From contig CAWIZY010000011.1 in assembly GCA_963840725.1 (NCBI GenBank), positions 1 to 64,000 on the forward strand: 64,000 nucleotides of DNA, in the 5' to 3' direction. The notes beneath the pieces are model-generated. The model saw nothing but the letters and a program-made list of their open reading frames with translations. It had not been told where the DNA came from and searched no databases. Numbering within the stretch: position 1 is the first letter of the stretch; each line of letters begins with the position of its first letter. Below, in pieces: positions 54,891-64,000 of the stretch. The translations under genes were made by a program, and so were the position numbers. This DNA comes from CAVWDU01 sp963840725. GTDB taxonomy: Bacteria > Pseudomonadota > Gammaproteobacteria > Pseudomonadales > Halieaceae.

Positions 54891-55625
54891 CTACCGCTTT
54901 GGCAGCGACTCTAACTCGGCCTGTGTGAGGGTTCGGCTATCCCCCGGAGCCAGGTTGTCATCGAGTGTCAGTGCACCCACTGCAAACCGGTGTATGCTCA
55001 AGACCTTGTTATCAAACTGGCCGAACATGCGCTTGATCTGATGGTAGCGGCCTTCCAACAGGCCCACCTCAGCTTCAAATTGACTCAGCAGCATGAGTTG
55101 TGCGGGTAGGGTGGTGATGTTCTCATAGCTGAAATAAAGACCGCGCCGGAATGCCGTAATGTAGTGCTCGCCAAGCGGTTTTTCTACCCGCACCCGGTAG
55201 CGCTTGAGCAGGTTTGACCCGGGCAGTGAGAGCTGCCGGGACCACTGCCCGTCGTTGGTGAGCAAGACCAGCCCGGTGGTATTAAAATCCAGGCGCCCGA
55301 CAATGTGCAGTTGATCCCGCCAGGGCTGCTTCAGCAGATCAATAACAGTACTGTGCTGGGCATCAGCCGTCGCACTGACGACGCCGCGAGGCTTGTTGAG
55401 CATCACGTAGCGGGCGGTGCGTGCCTGGGTGGTCTTGCCATCACAACGCACATCACTGAATCGCGTGATCAGCTGGTGGATGTCCCGGGCGGTCTTACCG
55501 TCAACAACAACCCGACCCTGGGCAAGCAGCAGTCGCACATCGCTGCGTTTGATACCCAGAACGCTGCTGAGGTGGCGGTCCAGGCGTGCCACTAGCTGCT
55601 TACTGCGTGCTAAGCTGCCACTCAA
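54891..55625 (-). CDS. Pseudouridine synthase, RsuA/RluE family
   Basis: 244 residues from a TTG that overlaps the carbamoylase stop. A GTG 11 codons later begins closer to the family pattern (ARLDRHLSSVLGIKRSDVRL) and may be the true start. An S4 RNA-binding domain comes first, then the synthase domain with VGRLDFNTTGLVLLTNDGQW, where the Asp is catalytic. HQIKRMFGQFDNKVLSIHR is the family's conserved C-terminal block. The enzyme isomerises a specific uridine of rRNA; RsuA targets U516 of 16S and RluE a 23S site. I cannot choose between these from sequence alone. It closes the minus-strand set with the M20 and deiminase genes. Confidence 0.88.
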   Translation of the reverse strand: MSGSLARSKQLVARLDRHLSSVLGIKRSDVRLLLAQGRVVVDGKTARDIHQLITRFSDVRCDGKTTQARTARYVMLNKPRGVVSATADAQHSTVIDLLKQPWRDQLHIVGRLDFNTTGLVLLTNDGQWSRQLSLPGSNLLKRYRVRVEKPLGEHYITAFRRGLYFSYENITTLPAQLMLLSQFEAEVGLLEGRYHQIKRMFGQFDNKVLSIHRFAVGALTLDDNLAPGDSRTLTQAELESLPKR

Positions 55626-56866
55626 CCCGCCGCCTGATCCGCCATGGCCAGCATCGCATGCAGCAGCACGTTACAACCGGCAGTGAGATCTTCCGGCTTG
55701 GCATTTTCTGCCTCGTTGTGGGAGATGCCGTTCTCGCAGGGCACGAAGATCATGCTGGTGGGCGCAACCTTGGCCACATACAGTGAATCGTGCCCTGCAC
55801 CGCTGACCATTTCCATGTGTGAGTAGCCCAGGGTCCGTGTTGCCTCACGCACGGCATCGATACACGCCGGATCAAAACGGGTCACGGGCATATGCCAGAG
55901 TTCATCCACGCTGCCGCGCAGGCCAAAACGTTCGCATTCGCGGGCCACTGTTTCGCGAAACGCCTCGTCCATGGCGTCCAGTATCGCCGGGTCCGGGTGG
56001 CGTAGGTCCACGTTTATCACCAGTTTCTCGGGCACTGTGTTGCGCGACCCCGGCTCCGCCTTGATGTCACCGAAGGTGGCGCGGCCCCAGGGGGCGTGTT
56101 GGGTTGCCAGTCGATAGCAGGCCTCGAGAATGGGCAACGCACCCATAAAGGGATCTTTTCTTGCCTCCATGGGCGTCGGGCCGGCGTGGCAGGGCTCACC
56201 CTCGATCACCAGATCATACCAGCGTGCGCCCTGAACCCCGGTCAGTACACCGATCTGCAATCCCTCGGCTTCGAGGATGGGGCCCTGCTCGATGTGCACC
56301 TCAAAAGCAGCGGTGAGCGGCTTCGCCACGGCGGCAAGGCTGCCCTGGTAGCCGATTCTTGCCAGCTCGCCGGCGAAGCTCTTGCCCGATTTGTCCTCGA
56401 TGGCGTAGACGTCGTCACGGCGCATTTCGCCGCACCATACGCCTGAGCCGACCATAGCCGGCGCAAAGCGTGCGCCCTCTTCATTGGTCCAGACGACAAC
56501 TTCCAATGGGGTCTCGGTGGTGATCCCGGCATCGTGCAGGGTGCGTAACACCTCCAGTCCGGCCAGTACGCCAAAGACGCCATCAAACCTGCCGCCAGTG
56601 GGCTGGGTATCGAGATGACTGCCCGTGATGACCGGCGGTAACTCGTCTCTGCGCCCCGGGCGTCGGGCGAAGATATTCCCCATCTCGTCGACGCTGACGC
56701 TGCAGCCTATTGCTTCACACCAGCTGACAAAAAGGTCGCGCCCGGCTTTGTCTTCATCGGTCAGCGCCTGCCGGTTGCAGCCGCCTTTCTCGGTCGCACC
56801 GATTTTGGCCATGGCCATCAGGCTTTGCCAAAGGCGCTCGCCATCAATTCTCAGGTTTGCAGTCAT
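55622..56866 (-). CDS. Zn-dependent N-carbamoyl amidohydrolase (M20 family, HyuC/allantoate type)
   Basis: 414 residues from the ATG at 56866; AGGAGAG lies about 7 bases upstream and the ATG overlaps the deiminase stop as ATGA. The metal ligands are visible: GSHLDTQPTGGRFDGVFG (His84, Asp95), TNEEGARF (Glu129-130), VHIEQGPILE and the final GAGHDSLYVA. This family hydrolyses N-carbamoyl-amino acids or allantoate, releasing CO2 and ammonia. No purine- or hydantoin-pathway gene is nearby, so the substrate is unknown. The tight coupling to a deiminase-like gene suggests it processes a ureido compound made by that enzyme. Confidence 0.88.
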   Translation of the reverse strand: MTANLRIDGERLWQSLMAMAKIGATEKGGCNRQALTDEDKAGRDLFVSWCEAIGCSVSVDEMGNIFARRPGRRDELPPVITGSHLDTQPTGGRFDGVFGVLAGLEVLRTLHDAGITTETPLEVVVWTNEEGARFAPAMVGSGVWCGEMRRDDVYAIEDKSGKSFAGELARIGYQGSLAAVAKPLTAAFEVHIEQGPILEAEGLQIGVLTGVQGARWYDLVIEGEPCHAGPTPMEARKDPFMGALPILEACYRLATQHAPWGRATFGDIKAEPGSRNTVPEKLVINVDLRHPDPAILDAMDEAFRETVARECERFGLRGSVDELWHMPVTRFDPACIDAVREATRTLGYSHMEMVSGAGHDSLYVAKVAPTSMIFVPCENGISHNEAENAKPEDLTAGCNVLLHAMLAMADQAAG

Positions 56867-57765
56867 GCCGGTTCTCTCCTCAAAGCCTGACACATACAGT
56901 GCACCGAGCCCCCGCCCTGGGCGATCATGGAGACGTCGGGGTCGTAAACGACAAGACCCTCTGCCTTGCAGGTTTCAATAAGCCGCGTGCCCGCGGCAGG
57001 TATCAGTACACGCTCATCACCGAGGGCGACAATGTTAGTGCCCATGTTCATGGTCTCGCCGTAGCTAATGGGCAGGATGCGGATACCCTTGGCTTTCAGC
57101 CACTGCAACAGTTCCTCTTCTACGGCCTCAACACACACCACTGCCAGGTCTTCGGCGATCATGCCCATCTGTACGTCCAGGTGAAGAAAATGGGGGTCGA
57201 AGGGGTAGGCAAACAACTCCCAGCCCTCGCTCTCGAACCAGCCCCTGAGTTGCTTGACGGCAGGCTCGATAGAACGATCGCCGGAGTAGCCGCAGATAGC
57301 CACGCCCGGTTTCAGCACCATGAAATCACCGCCCTCAACATTGCCGGCAGTGACCATATCGTATATGGGGATGGCGTTTTCAAGATAGAACCGCAGCACC
57401 GCGGCGTATTCGCCGCGTCGATAGGCCTTTTGCAATTGCATGATGATGGCACCCCAGGGCGTCATAACAGAGCTGTCACGGGCATAGACCTGGTAGGGCA
57501 GTCCGGCTTCCGCTTCGAGCTGGTGTACTTGCACACCCGCACTCTCGTAAGCGCTGATCATTTCTTTATACTGCGCGTGCACCACGGCCTTGTCGAAGGG
57601 GCGGCCCAGGCGCGCACTGCGTTGCGCGACAGCATTGCTGGACTGCCAGCGGTAGTGATCAATGGGGCCGACCAGCAGGTCCGTGAGGCGGCCGTACTCA
57701 CTGTCAATGCCCCAGTAATCGTGACGCGGGGTGGCGCCGCCTGTCTGGCGTGTTTGCAGCTGCAT
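56863..57765 (-). CDS. Guanidine-modifying enzyme, arginine-deiminase/amidinotransferase superfamily
   Basis: 300 residues of the five-bladed pentein fold. EGGDFMVL near residue 145 has the conserved Glu-Gly-Gly-Asp, HFLHLDVQM the catalytic His and GGGSVHCMCQAL the C-terminal Cys nucleophile; two Cys residues are close together. Members include dimethylargininase, arginine deiminase and amidinotransferases. They convert a guanidino group to a ureido group (hydrolases) or transfer the amidino group. The ATGA overlap with the carbamoylase gene is the strongest context clue. I infer a hydrolase feeding a ureido product to that enzyme. The actual guanidino substrate is not known. Confidence 0.85.
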   Translation of the reverse strand: MQLQTRQTGGATPRHDYWGIDSEYGRLTDLLVGPIDHYRWQSSNAVAQRSARLGRPFDKAVVHAQYKEMISAYESAGVQVHQLEAEAGLPYQVYARDSSVMTPWGAIIMQLQKAYRRGEYAAVLRFYLENAIPIYDMVTAGNVEGGDFMVLKPGVAICGYSGDRSIEPAVKQLRGWFESEGWELFAYPFDPHFLHLDVQMGMIAEDLAVVCVEAVEEELLQWLKAKGIRILPISYGETMNMGTNIVALGDERVLIPAAGTRLIETCKAEGLVVYDPDVSMIAQGGGSVHCMCQALRREPA

Positions 57766-58033
57766 AAAAATTCCTGTGGCGGATGGTGCACACGAGCAAG
57801 CAATATAAAGGAATCGGCCAGTCTAAGAAAGCTGCTGAACGCTCGGCCTCGGGGCCGGTTGTCCAGGCGGGTCCAGCCAGTCGGAAAGGGTCTGCCGCGT
57901 GCGCCTGGATGGAGCAGGTGCGGTACTCTGGATACAGGCGTGGCTAAAAGCCGGGTCGCAGCAGGTCGGGCTAATCTCCCGTTACCGCACTACAATAGAT
58001 AGTATCACTCACTGTCCCGAGGCCAGTCCCTGA

Positions 58034-59095
58034 ATGACCCTGTTGCTGATCTACCTGTCCATCGCTATCGGCGTTTCATTTCTATGCTCGATTCTGGAGG
58101 CCGTATTGCTCTCCATTACCCCCAGCTATCTGGAGCAGCTTACGCTGGAAAACCCCAGTTCTGGTGAGCTGATAGCGGGGGTGAAGGGCCGTATGGATGA
58201 ATCCCTGTCCAGCATCCTGATCTTGAATACCTTTGCCCATACCATGGGGGCGGCGGGAGTAGGCTCACAGGCCATGCAGGTGTTTGGTGCCGAATGGGAG
58301 ACCCTGATCGCGGTGTTATTGACCCTGGCGATTCTGTACCTTTCCGAGATTATTCCCAAGACACTGGGTGCCACATTCTGGCGTACGCTCGCAGTACCTG
58401 CCTCCTTCGTCATCTCCTGGTTGGTGCGACTGGTGTATCCCCTGGTCTGGATCTCCACCCGCCTGACGAGGCTGTTCAGCCGGGGCAATGAAAATGAGAT
58501 CACGCGCGAGGAGATCATCGCCCTGGCGTCGCTGGGCCATAAAGACGGTGCGCTTTTCTCTCGGGAAAACGAATATCTCGGCAATTTGCTGCGGCTGCGT
58601 GAGGTGCGCACCGGGGAGATACTGACCCCCCGAACGGTAGTGCACATGCTGGACCAGAACCTGACCGTCAAGGAAGCACTGGATCATCCCCAGGCGCGTC
58701 AGTTTACCCGCGTCCCCATTTATGAAGGTAACCGCGATGCGGTGACAGGCAAGGTGATTCGTGTCGACCTGTTCGAGGCGGAACGCGAGGGCAGGGGCGG
58801 AGAGCCGATCCACAAACTGGCCAGAGAAATTGTCCGGGTGTCGGAGAAGCTACCGGTACAGAACCTGCTGGACCTGTGTATTAATTCCCGTATGCACTTG
58901 TTTCTGGTGGAGGATGAGTTTGGCCAGACGGCGGGAGTCGTCACGCTAGAGGATGTGATAGAAACGTTGTTGGGCCGCGAAATTCTCGATGAAAATGATC
59001 AGGTTGCAGACATGCAGGCCCTGGCCAAACTCAAGTACCGTGAACGTCTGCGTTCAACCAGGGAGCAGGAAAAGTCGCCATCAGGCCCGCAATAA
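58034..59095 (+). CDS. CNNM/CorC-type membrane protein with CBS domains
   Basis: 353 residues. An N-terminal DUF21 membrane domain (LIYLSIAIGVSFLCSILEAV, LNTFAHTMGAAGVGSQAM, IAVLLTLAILYLSEIIPKTL) is followed by two CBS domains: LTPRTVVHMLDQNLTVKEAL and DLCINSRMHLFLVEDEFGQT with GVVTLEDVIETLLG. The CorC_HlyC C-terminal domain is absent, so the protein is shorter than many relatives. The conserved SEIIPKTLG is the family's cation-binding-type segment. Such proteins are linked to Mg or Co export. It is convergent with the RCK protein gene and 15 bp apart. Confidence 0.88.
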   Translation: MTLLLIYLSIAIGVSFLCSILEAVLLSITPSYLEQLTLENPSSGELIAGVKGRMDESLSSILILNTFAHTMGAAGVGSQAMQVFGAEWETLIAVLLTLAILYLSEIIPKTLGATFWRTLAVPASFVISWLVRLVYPLVWISTRLTRLFSRGNENEITREEIIALASLGHKDGALFSRENEYLGNLLRLREVRTGEILTPRTVVHMLDQNLTVKEALDHPQARQFTRVPIYEGNRDAVTGKVIRVDLFEAEREGRGGEPIHKLAREIVRVSEKLPVQNLLDLCINSRMHLFLVEDEFGQTAGVVTLEDVIETLLGREILDENDQVADMQALAKLKYRERLRSTREQEKSPSGPQ

Positions 59096-59109
59096 CGCTG
59101 TGTTCAGAC

Positions 59110-60354
59110 TCAGACGTCTATCCACTGTGGGGGGATGTTCTCCTCTACCAGCTGATTGATGCTGACGGTCACCAGGCCATGGTCCTGGCCCACCTCCTCG
59201 GCAAACCGTGACTCCTTACTGCTGCGGGCGATGACCATCGCTTCGGGGAACTGGCGCCGAATCCACAGCGCCGTGCGCAGATTATCTTCCTCCCGGCCAG
59301 TGCCCAGCACAAAGACGGCGTTGTTGGCATCGACGTCTACTTCGTCCCGAACCCGGGTCCAGGTGTCCGGATTGGAAATATCGCCCTCGTAGACTTCACG
59401 ACGGAAATTCCCCGAGAACGCCATTTGCTCCTCGGCCACCAGCACCCGGCGGTGCGCATCCATTTCGATAATGATGACGGCGGCGATCTCGCTGGCACCC
59501 ATGCGCTGCAGCTCTTCAAGAATCGTCTGACCGAAGCGACCAAAGCCCGCGATGACCACGACGTCCTTGGCACTGGTTCCCTGAAAATGCTGCAGTACCT
59601 GGCTGCGTACCAGCCCCGCTGCCGCGAGATGATAGGTGTTGAAGGTCTCGCAGTTTTTAGCCACGCGGGTGTTGGACATGGCCCGCATGAAGCGCAGACT
59701 GGCGCAATGAATTATCACCCGGGGCCCGATATCGGGTACGAGTTGCAGCAAGACTGAGGCCGCCTCATAGCTCCTTAAACTGTCGTCCGAGAGCAGTAGG
59801 ATTTTCTTGGCTCGTTCCACTCTGAGCTGTCGCAGGAAAAACTCGTGAGTGATATCACCTACCACGACCGAGGCGTCATAGGCCTGGCGGAACTCATCCA
59901 GAACCGCCTGCTCCTGACGTCCGGAGCAGACGATGAGCACGCGTATTCGAGGGTTGTGGGCGCGCAGCACCCGCAGATAACTCAGTGACAGTTCACCACT
60001 GCCGACAATGATAATGTGATTTTTCAGTCGGCGCAGGTACCAACTCTGGGGGGAAATGGCGCGCCACAGGGCCTCGATAAGTGTGGAGGCCGTCAGCACC
60101 GGAGCGCCAAAGTACGCGACCCAGACCATGACGCGAGCCCACCAGGGGCCACCCTGGGGGGTGCCGAGATCAACCCCTCCGACCACAAACAGACTCAGGC
60201 TGTAATACGCTTGAGTCAGCAGGCCTGCCGCCGCCACGCCGGGTCGTTCGGTCACAGAGACGCCACTGGCGAAGCCGATCCAGGCACAGGCGAAAAAACA
60301 GGCAGCGGCGACACTTCGGGTGGGGAATTTCTTGCGCTGAACCTGATCAACCAT
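59110..60354 (-). CDS. Membrane protein with two RCK/TrkA-N domains, degenerate channel
   Basis: 414 residues from the ATG at 60354. Two hydrophobic segments (SVAAACFFACAWIGFASGVS and WARVMVWVAYFGAPVLTAST) flank a pore-like loop SLFVVGGVDLGTPQGG, but the K+ selectivity filter TVGYGD is absent. Two Rossmann domains follow: IIIVGSGELSLSYLRVL (about 114) and VVVIAGFGRFGQTILEEL. The second has the intact G-x-G-x-x-G, while the first is less regular. It resembles RCK-gated channels such as Kch, but the filter difference means it may not conduct potassium. Its ligand or gating signal is unknown. Confidence 0.75.
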   Translation of the reverse strand: MVDQVQRKKFPTRSVAAACFFACAWIGFASGVSVTERPGVAAAGLLTQAYYSLSLFVVGGVDLGTPQGGPWWARVMVWVAYFGAPVLTASTLIEALWRAISPQSWYLRRLKNHIIIVGSGELSLSYLRVLRAHNPRIRVLIVCSGRQEQAVLDEFRQAYDASVVVGDITHEFFLRQLRVERAKKILLLSDDSLRSYEAASVLLQLVPDIGPRVIIHCASLRFMRAMSNTRVAKNCETFNTYHLAAAGLVRSQVLQHFQGTSAKDVVVIAGFGRFGQTILEELQRMGASEIAAVIIIEMDAHRRVLVAEEQMAFSGNFRREVYEGDISNPDTWTRVRDEVDVDANNAVFVLGTGREEDNLRTALWIRRQFPEAMVIARSSKESRFAEEVGQDHGLVTVSINQLVEENIPPQWIDV

Positions 60355-60785
60355 CACGTAATAATCGTTTCCTGCAGGGCTGGCTGGCCTGCCAGTCGAC
60401 GTCGGAGCCCTGTATTGTGCCGTGGCGATAAGTATCGCCGCGGCGTTTATTGTCGGCAGTGCGTCCGTCCAACATGGCTGGAAAAAGCGGAACGGTCCTG
60501 CACCCTGCCGAGGGCCGGATCATGAGTGAATAAGGCTGGCGCTGCAAGCCTTTGACAGCGTGCGATCAGTGCGGCCCGCCACAGGGGTAATTGGTTGGAT
60601 AAGCGCCGAGATGGACGGAATAGGGAAAAGCTCCATACAGGCGCTTGTTTTTTGAGCAAAACGTGAATATTGGCGTTTTTAAGCTGAACATATGGGGCGT
60701 TTCGGATCGACTAGGTCTTATTTATATGGTGATGGCCACTGCCGTGATGCCTGTAAAACTCTACATGAATTACGGGAGTACTGTT
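60355..60785. other. Intergenic, about 430 bp upstream of the broken TonB receptor
   Basis: No gene that I can support. It must hold the promoter of the receptor gene and, on the minus strand, that of the RCK protein gene. Confidence 0.5.
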
Positions 60786-62514
60786 ATGTTTATCAAGAAA
60801 CGGATGACTTTAGCTGTATCCACTGCCATCGCTATTTCTGCAACCGCGGCAACGGCGCCACCACTTACCTGGGCTCAGGCTTCTGAGGGCTTGATCGAAG
60901 AGGTTGTGGTCACCGGATCCCGCATTTCGCGAAATCCGGAATCCTATCTCGGCAGCATGTCCATCGCCTCCGGCGAAGATATCGAGAAAATCGGCAGGCA
61001 TAACACCCTGGACCTGCTGCAAAAAATGCCTTCCATCGGTACCCGGGGCACCACCGCAACCACTCCAATGGGGGCGGGGTGCCAATTTTGTTGAAATCCA
61101 TAATCTGGAGCCAGAGCGGACTCTGGTGTTGATGAATGGTCGCCGGGTGGTGAGTACGATTCGCGACTCAACAGGGCTGGCGGTAGACCTGCAGTCTTTC
61201 CCCGCGGTGATGATCGAGCGCATAGAAATCCTGGCCGATGGGGCCTCGGCGGTTTATGGGTCAGACGCTGTCGCTGGCGTGGTCAATGTTATGACCCGCA
61301 AAAACTTCGAGGGCTTTGAACTCAGTGGCGGCGTGGGCCAGCCAGAGGCAGACGGCGGTGAGGCCGTGAACCTCGGCGCGCTGTTTGGCGTGCAGGGCAG
61401 TCGTGGCCGGGTCGTGATTGGGGCGACGTTCGTGGAAACTGAAAATGTCGATTACATCGAGCGCGACTGGTCGCAAGTGCCCGTTCTCGGTCAGGTCGCG
61501 GGTCCTGGGCCCGGAGGCAGGCTTACCCTGATCGGCAGCGGGATTCCTCCCCAGGGCAGGGTGCCGGACGCCGGCATAATATTTCAGCCGGACCCGGTAA
61601 CGGGTGCCAGCTATCAAACTTACGATACCTTCGGTTTGAGTGGCCTCAACGGCTCTGCAGGGGATGGCAGCATTCAGTCTATGCTCGATACCGGGCACCG
61701 TTTTAATGACAACGATCCGGGCGGCAGAGGTGTGAGCCTGATCAGCGGCGCCGAAATCTATAATATTGGCGTCGATGCGGAAATTGATCTCAATAGTACC
61801 GTTACCGCCTATACGATCCTGCTGATGCAGCATCGTGAAGGCACGCTGAATTTCACGCCCTTGCCTGTGTCTGGTGCCGCGGGCCGGTTTATCGACCTGC
61901 TTCAGGTACCCTTCAATAATTCGAATATTCCTGCGGATGCACTGGCCGTTATTCAGGACGCTACACTCGCGGGTGATCCCGAGGCCGATTCATTTCAGAT
62001 GAGTTATCGGGGACTGGATCTTGGTAACCGCATCTTTAATTACGACGCTGATACCATTCAGGCAACCTTTGGTTTTCGGGGTGATCTGGATCTTGGTGAG
62101 CGGAATTGGTCCTTCGATACCTGGGGTCAATCGCATCTGACCGAAGTCACCGAAGGTCAGCTGCATGTGGGCAATCTGCAGGCAGCAGTGATTCCCGAGC
62201 AGTGCGCAGTTCTCTCCAATTGCCCGAAAAGGGCCGATGGCAGTCCGCTGTTCGGTCCCTTTGGTCGCAGTCCTAAAACCCAGGAAGAGATCGATTTCAT
62301 TACCTTCGATGACCATGACAAGACCGAGTACGAGATGTTGCATGTGGCGGCGACGCTGGCGACCAGCGAGCTGTTCGAACTCCCTCGGGCGGGCGGGCTT
62401 GGCTTTGCGGCGGGCCTCGAATGGCGTGATGAATCCGGCAGCGTAACGCCCTCTGGTGTGGTCGGTCAGGGTGACAGTGGCGGTAATTTCGCCGAGCCCA
62501 CCAGTGACGGCTAA
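60786..62514 (+). pseudogene. TonB-dependent receptor, frameshifted and missing its barrel C-terminus
   Basis: The ATG at 60786 follows GGGAG and gives a signal peptide and TonB box (LIEEVVVTGSRISRNPES). At a G-rich run near 61070-61080 the frame shifts: the plug continues one frame over as RGANFVEIHNLEPERTLVLM, then IEILADGASAVYGSDAVAGV and the first barrel strands. The second frame ends at 62514 with NFAEPTSDG then a stop. In family members that stretch continues for several hundred residues to a C-terminal aromatic. So about 300-400 residues of barrel are missing and are not found downstream, which suggests a deletion. It would be non-functional as given. Confidence 0.75.
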
Positions 62515-62775
62515 CTATTCCTTCCCGGATACACGGGTTGCACGCATTTGTTTGCCATGACTGCGCGCTCAAGGGCCCGCCAGTCCATCGGATGGTCGGT
62601 GAAGCACTGTGCGCTCCTCGGTCGATCCTGTTATCTTCCAGTTCCCGGGACAATTCTGCGCCGGTGCGGGTGAGTGATAGTTGCTCGCTGCCGCAGGTTA
62701 GCATCACGGGGTCACAACCCGTGGTATAACGGACAGTTCCGATCTGCGGAACATTCAGGACATAGGGAAGGCAGT

Positions 62776-64000
62776 TTGACGTCGAAAGAGGGGCAGAGCA
62801 GCGTATGTCGTGCCGGTGAAAATTGTTGGCGTATTGAACAGGCCGATCGTCTTGCGATAGCGATCGATGGCGAGGACTATTTTCGCGCGCTGCGCCAGTC
62901 CATCCTTGCGGCCGAACATCAGGTCATCATTGTCGGCTGGGAGGTGCACAGCAAGCTGGAACTGGTCAGAGGGGAACCGGACGACGGACTGCCGACCGCG
63001 CTCGGCCCCTTGTTAGACTTTGTGGCCCGCGAGCGCAAGGTAGACGTTTTTGTGCTGTGCTGGGACTTTGCGGTCATTTACCTGCTGGAGCGGGAGTCGT
63101 TTCAGGCCGTTGAACTGGACTGGAAAACCCACAGTGGTGTCCGCTTTCAAGTGGACGCCTGTCACGCTGCCGGTGCCTCTCATCATCAAAAAGTGGTGGT
63201 GATCGATGACGCCGTGGCGTATTGCGGTGGTTTCGATCTCAGTCAGCGCCGCTGGGATACCTCGCAGCACCTGGTAGAGGACAGCCGGCGCCAAGACCCT
63301 ACTGGCGAGCGTTACCCACCTTTTCACGACCTGCAAATGCTGGTCGATGCTGCGGCGGCCGCTGCGCTGGGGGAACTCGCACGTACCCGCTGGCATCGCG
63401 CCACGGGTGAACGCCTCCGGCCGATAGAATGGGATGCGCACAGTGATCCCTGGCCGGTTTCAGTTGCGCCACTCTTGCAGTCGGTGCCAGTAGTCCTGGC
63501 GCGCACTGAATCCGGGCAAGATGGGCGCGACTCTGTGCGAGAGATCGAGCAGTTGTACCAGGACTTTATTGCTTCCGCCTCCCGCTATATCTACATCGAA
63601 AATCAGTACCTGACGTCCCATGCCGTGGCCGTCGCGCTGGCGAAGAGACTGGCAGCGGCCGATGCTCCGGAGGTGGTTATCGTCATGCCACGGGAAACCG
63701 AGGGCTGGCTGGAACAGCAAACCATGGATGTGCTGCGCGCCCGGGTGGTGGATCAATTGCGGGACGCAGACCACGCCGGCAAGTTGAGGTTATTCTACCC
63801 TCAACTGGCGAAAGACAGTGCAGATGGAACCATGGTGCATGCAAAGCTGATGCTGGTGGATGACCGCTTGTTGCTCCTCGGTTCCGCCAACCTGAGCAAC
63901 CGCTCGATGGGTTTGGACACCGAGTGCGATCTCGCACTTGAAGACGGGCACGACGGCGCGGTTGCAGCGTCGCTCAAGCAACTTCTGGCTGACTTGCTCG
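62776..64000 (+). CDS. Phospholipase D-family protein, partial at the right edge
   Basis: Opens at a TTG (62776) with GGAAGG just upstream; it runs off the window with no stop, 408 codons so far. Two HKD motifs are present: HQKVVVID in SHHQKVVVIDDAVAYCGGFD and HAKLMLVD in VHAKLMLVDDRLLLLGSANL. The first 150 residues (IILAAEHQVIIVGWEVHSKL-like, ILAAEHQVIIVGWEVHSK) and the ENQYLTSHAVAVALA segment are typical of the PLD-like group often fused to VTT/SNARE-type membrane domains. It lacks N-terminal membrane helices, so it differs from the cardiolipin synthase at 46432. A VTT domain may lie beyond the window. Confidence 0.8.
   Translation, partial: MTSKEGQSSVCRAGENCWRIEQADRLAIAIDGEDYFRALRQSILAAEHQVIIVGWEVHSKLELVRGEPDDGLPTALGPLLDFVARERKVDVFVLCWDFAVIYLLERESFQAVELDWKTHSGVRFQVDACHAAGASHHQKVVVIDDAVAYCGGFDLSQRRWDTSQHLVEDSRRQDPTGERYPPFHDLQMLVDAAAAAALGELARTRWHRATGERLRPIEWDAHSDPWPVSVAPLLQSVPVVLARTESGQDGRDSVREIEQLYQDFIASASRYIYIENQYLTSHAVAVALAKRLAAADAPEVVIVMPRETEGWLEQQTMDVLRARVVDQLRDADHAGKLRLFYPQLAKDSADGTMVHAKLMLVDDRLLLLGSANLSNRSMGLDTECDLALEDGHDGAVAASLKQLLADLL

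Noticed and set aside
1..64000. tRNA, rRNA and riboswitch genes
   Set aside because: I found no cloverleaf-like segment, rRNA motif or known riboswitch pattern that I could support by eye.

Overview
The window is a bacterial chromosome segment of moderately high GC. Its gene content suggests a marine gammaproteobacterium, perhaps near the Halieaceae/OM60 clade: three TonB-dependent receptors, a wax ester synthase/DGAT, a DeaD-type RNA helicase, a patatin fused to an outer-membrane barrel, a REP-associated transposase and several outer-membrane proteins. This placement is inferred from gene content; no rRNA or tRNA gene was recognised.

Positions 1-17,500 are a surface-polysaccharide locus. 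The left part (minus strand) has a glycosyltransferase and a GDP-heptose module: GmhA, an HddA-type kinase, an HddC-type guanylyltransferase and a GDP-mannose-4,6-dehydratase-like enzyme. A badly broken GT4 gene follows. Next come the four steps of a WbpA/B/D/E-like route to a UDP-diacetamido-uronic acid: a broken dehydrogenase, a broken aminotransferase, an intact Gfo/Idh oxidoreductase and, across a 1-kb gap, an intact acetyltransferase. The right part (plus strand) has an initiating sugar transferase with a GGDEF-like N-terminal domain, a frameshifted chain-length protein and a BY-kinase-like ATPase. Frameshifts are dense from 2 to 10 kb. Either the locus is decaying or the sequence is poor there; several breaks lie in homopolymer runs.

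Positions 17,500-30,600 carry a VanZ-like protein, two degraded outer-membrane genes and a secreted propeller-like protein. A cassette follows: a TetR regulator divergent from a TonB receptor, which is followed by an unusual 855-aa fusion of a YtcJ-type amidohydrolase with a metallo-beta-lactamase domain. A second TonB receptor with Met-rich segments is preceded by a His-rich DUF2946-like protein, suggesting copper handling.

Positions 30,700-46,000 hold a wax ester synthase, small secreted proteins, two broken NuoL/NuoM-like membrane genes, a flavin-binding oxidase-like protein, a patatin-POTRA-barrel protein, a 452-aa orphan and a RAYT transposase. The transposase is flanked by two short-repeat arrays carrying the same core in opposite orientation. 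A PA-domain metalloprotease follows. Dispersed non-coding repeats are common: three copies of a ~150-bp MITE with terminal inverted repeats, two further repeat families and a REPIN-like inverted pair.

Positions 46,400-64,000 are mostly intact housekeeping and transport genes: cardiolipin synthase, DEAD-box helicase, a TetR-MFP-RND efflux operon, a pseudouridine synthase, a deiminase-like enzyme overlapping an N-carbamoyl amidohydrolase (a possible guanidine-to-ureido-to-amine pathway), a CNNM/CorC-type protein and an RCK-domain protein. A truncated TonB receptor and the start of a phospholipase-D-family gene complete the window.
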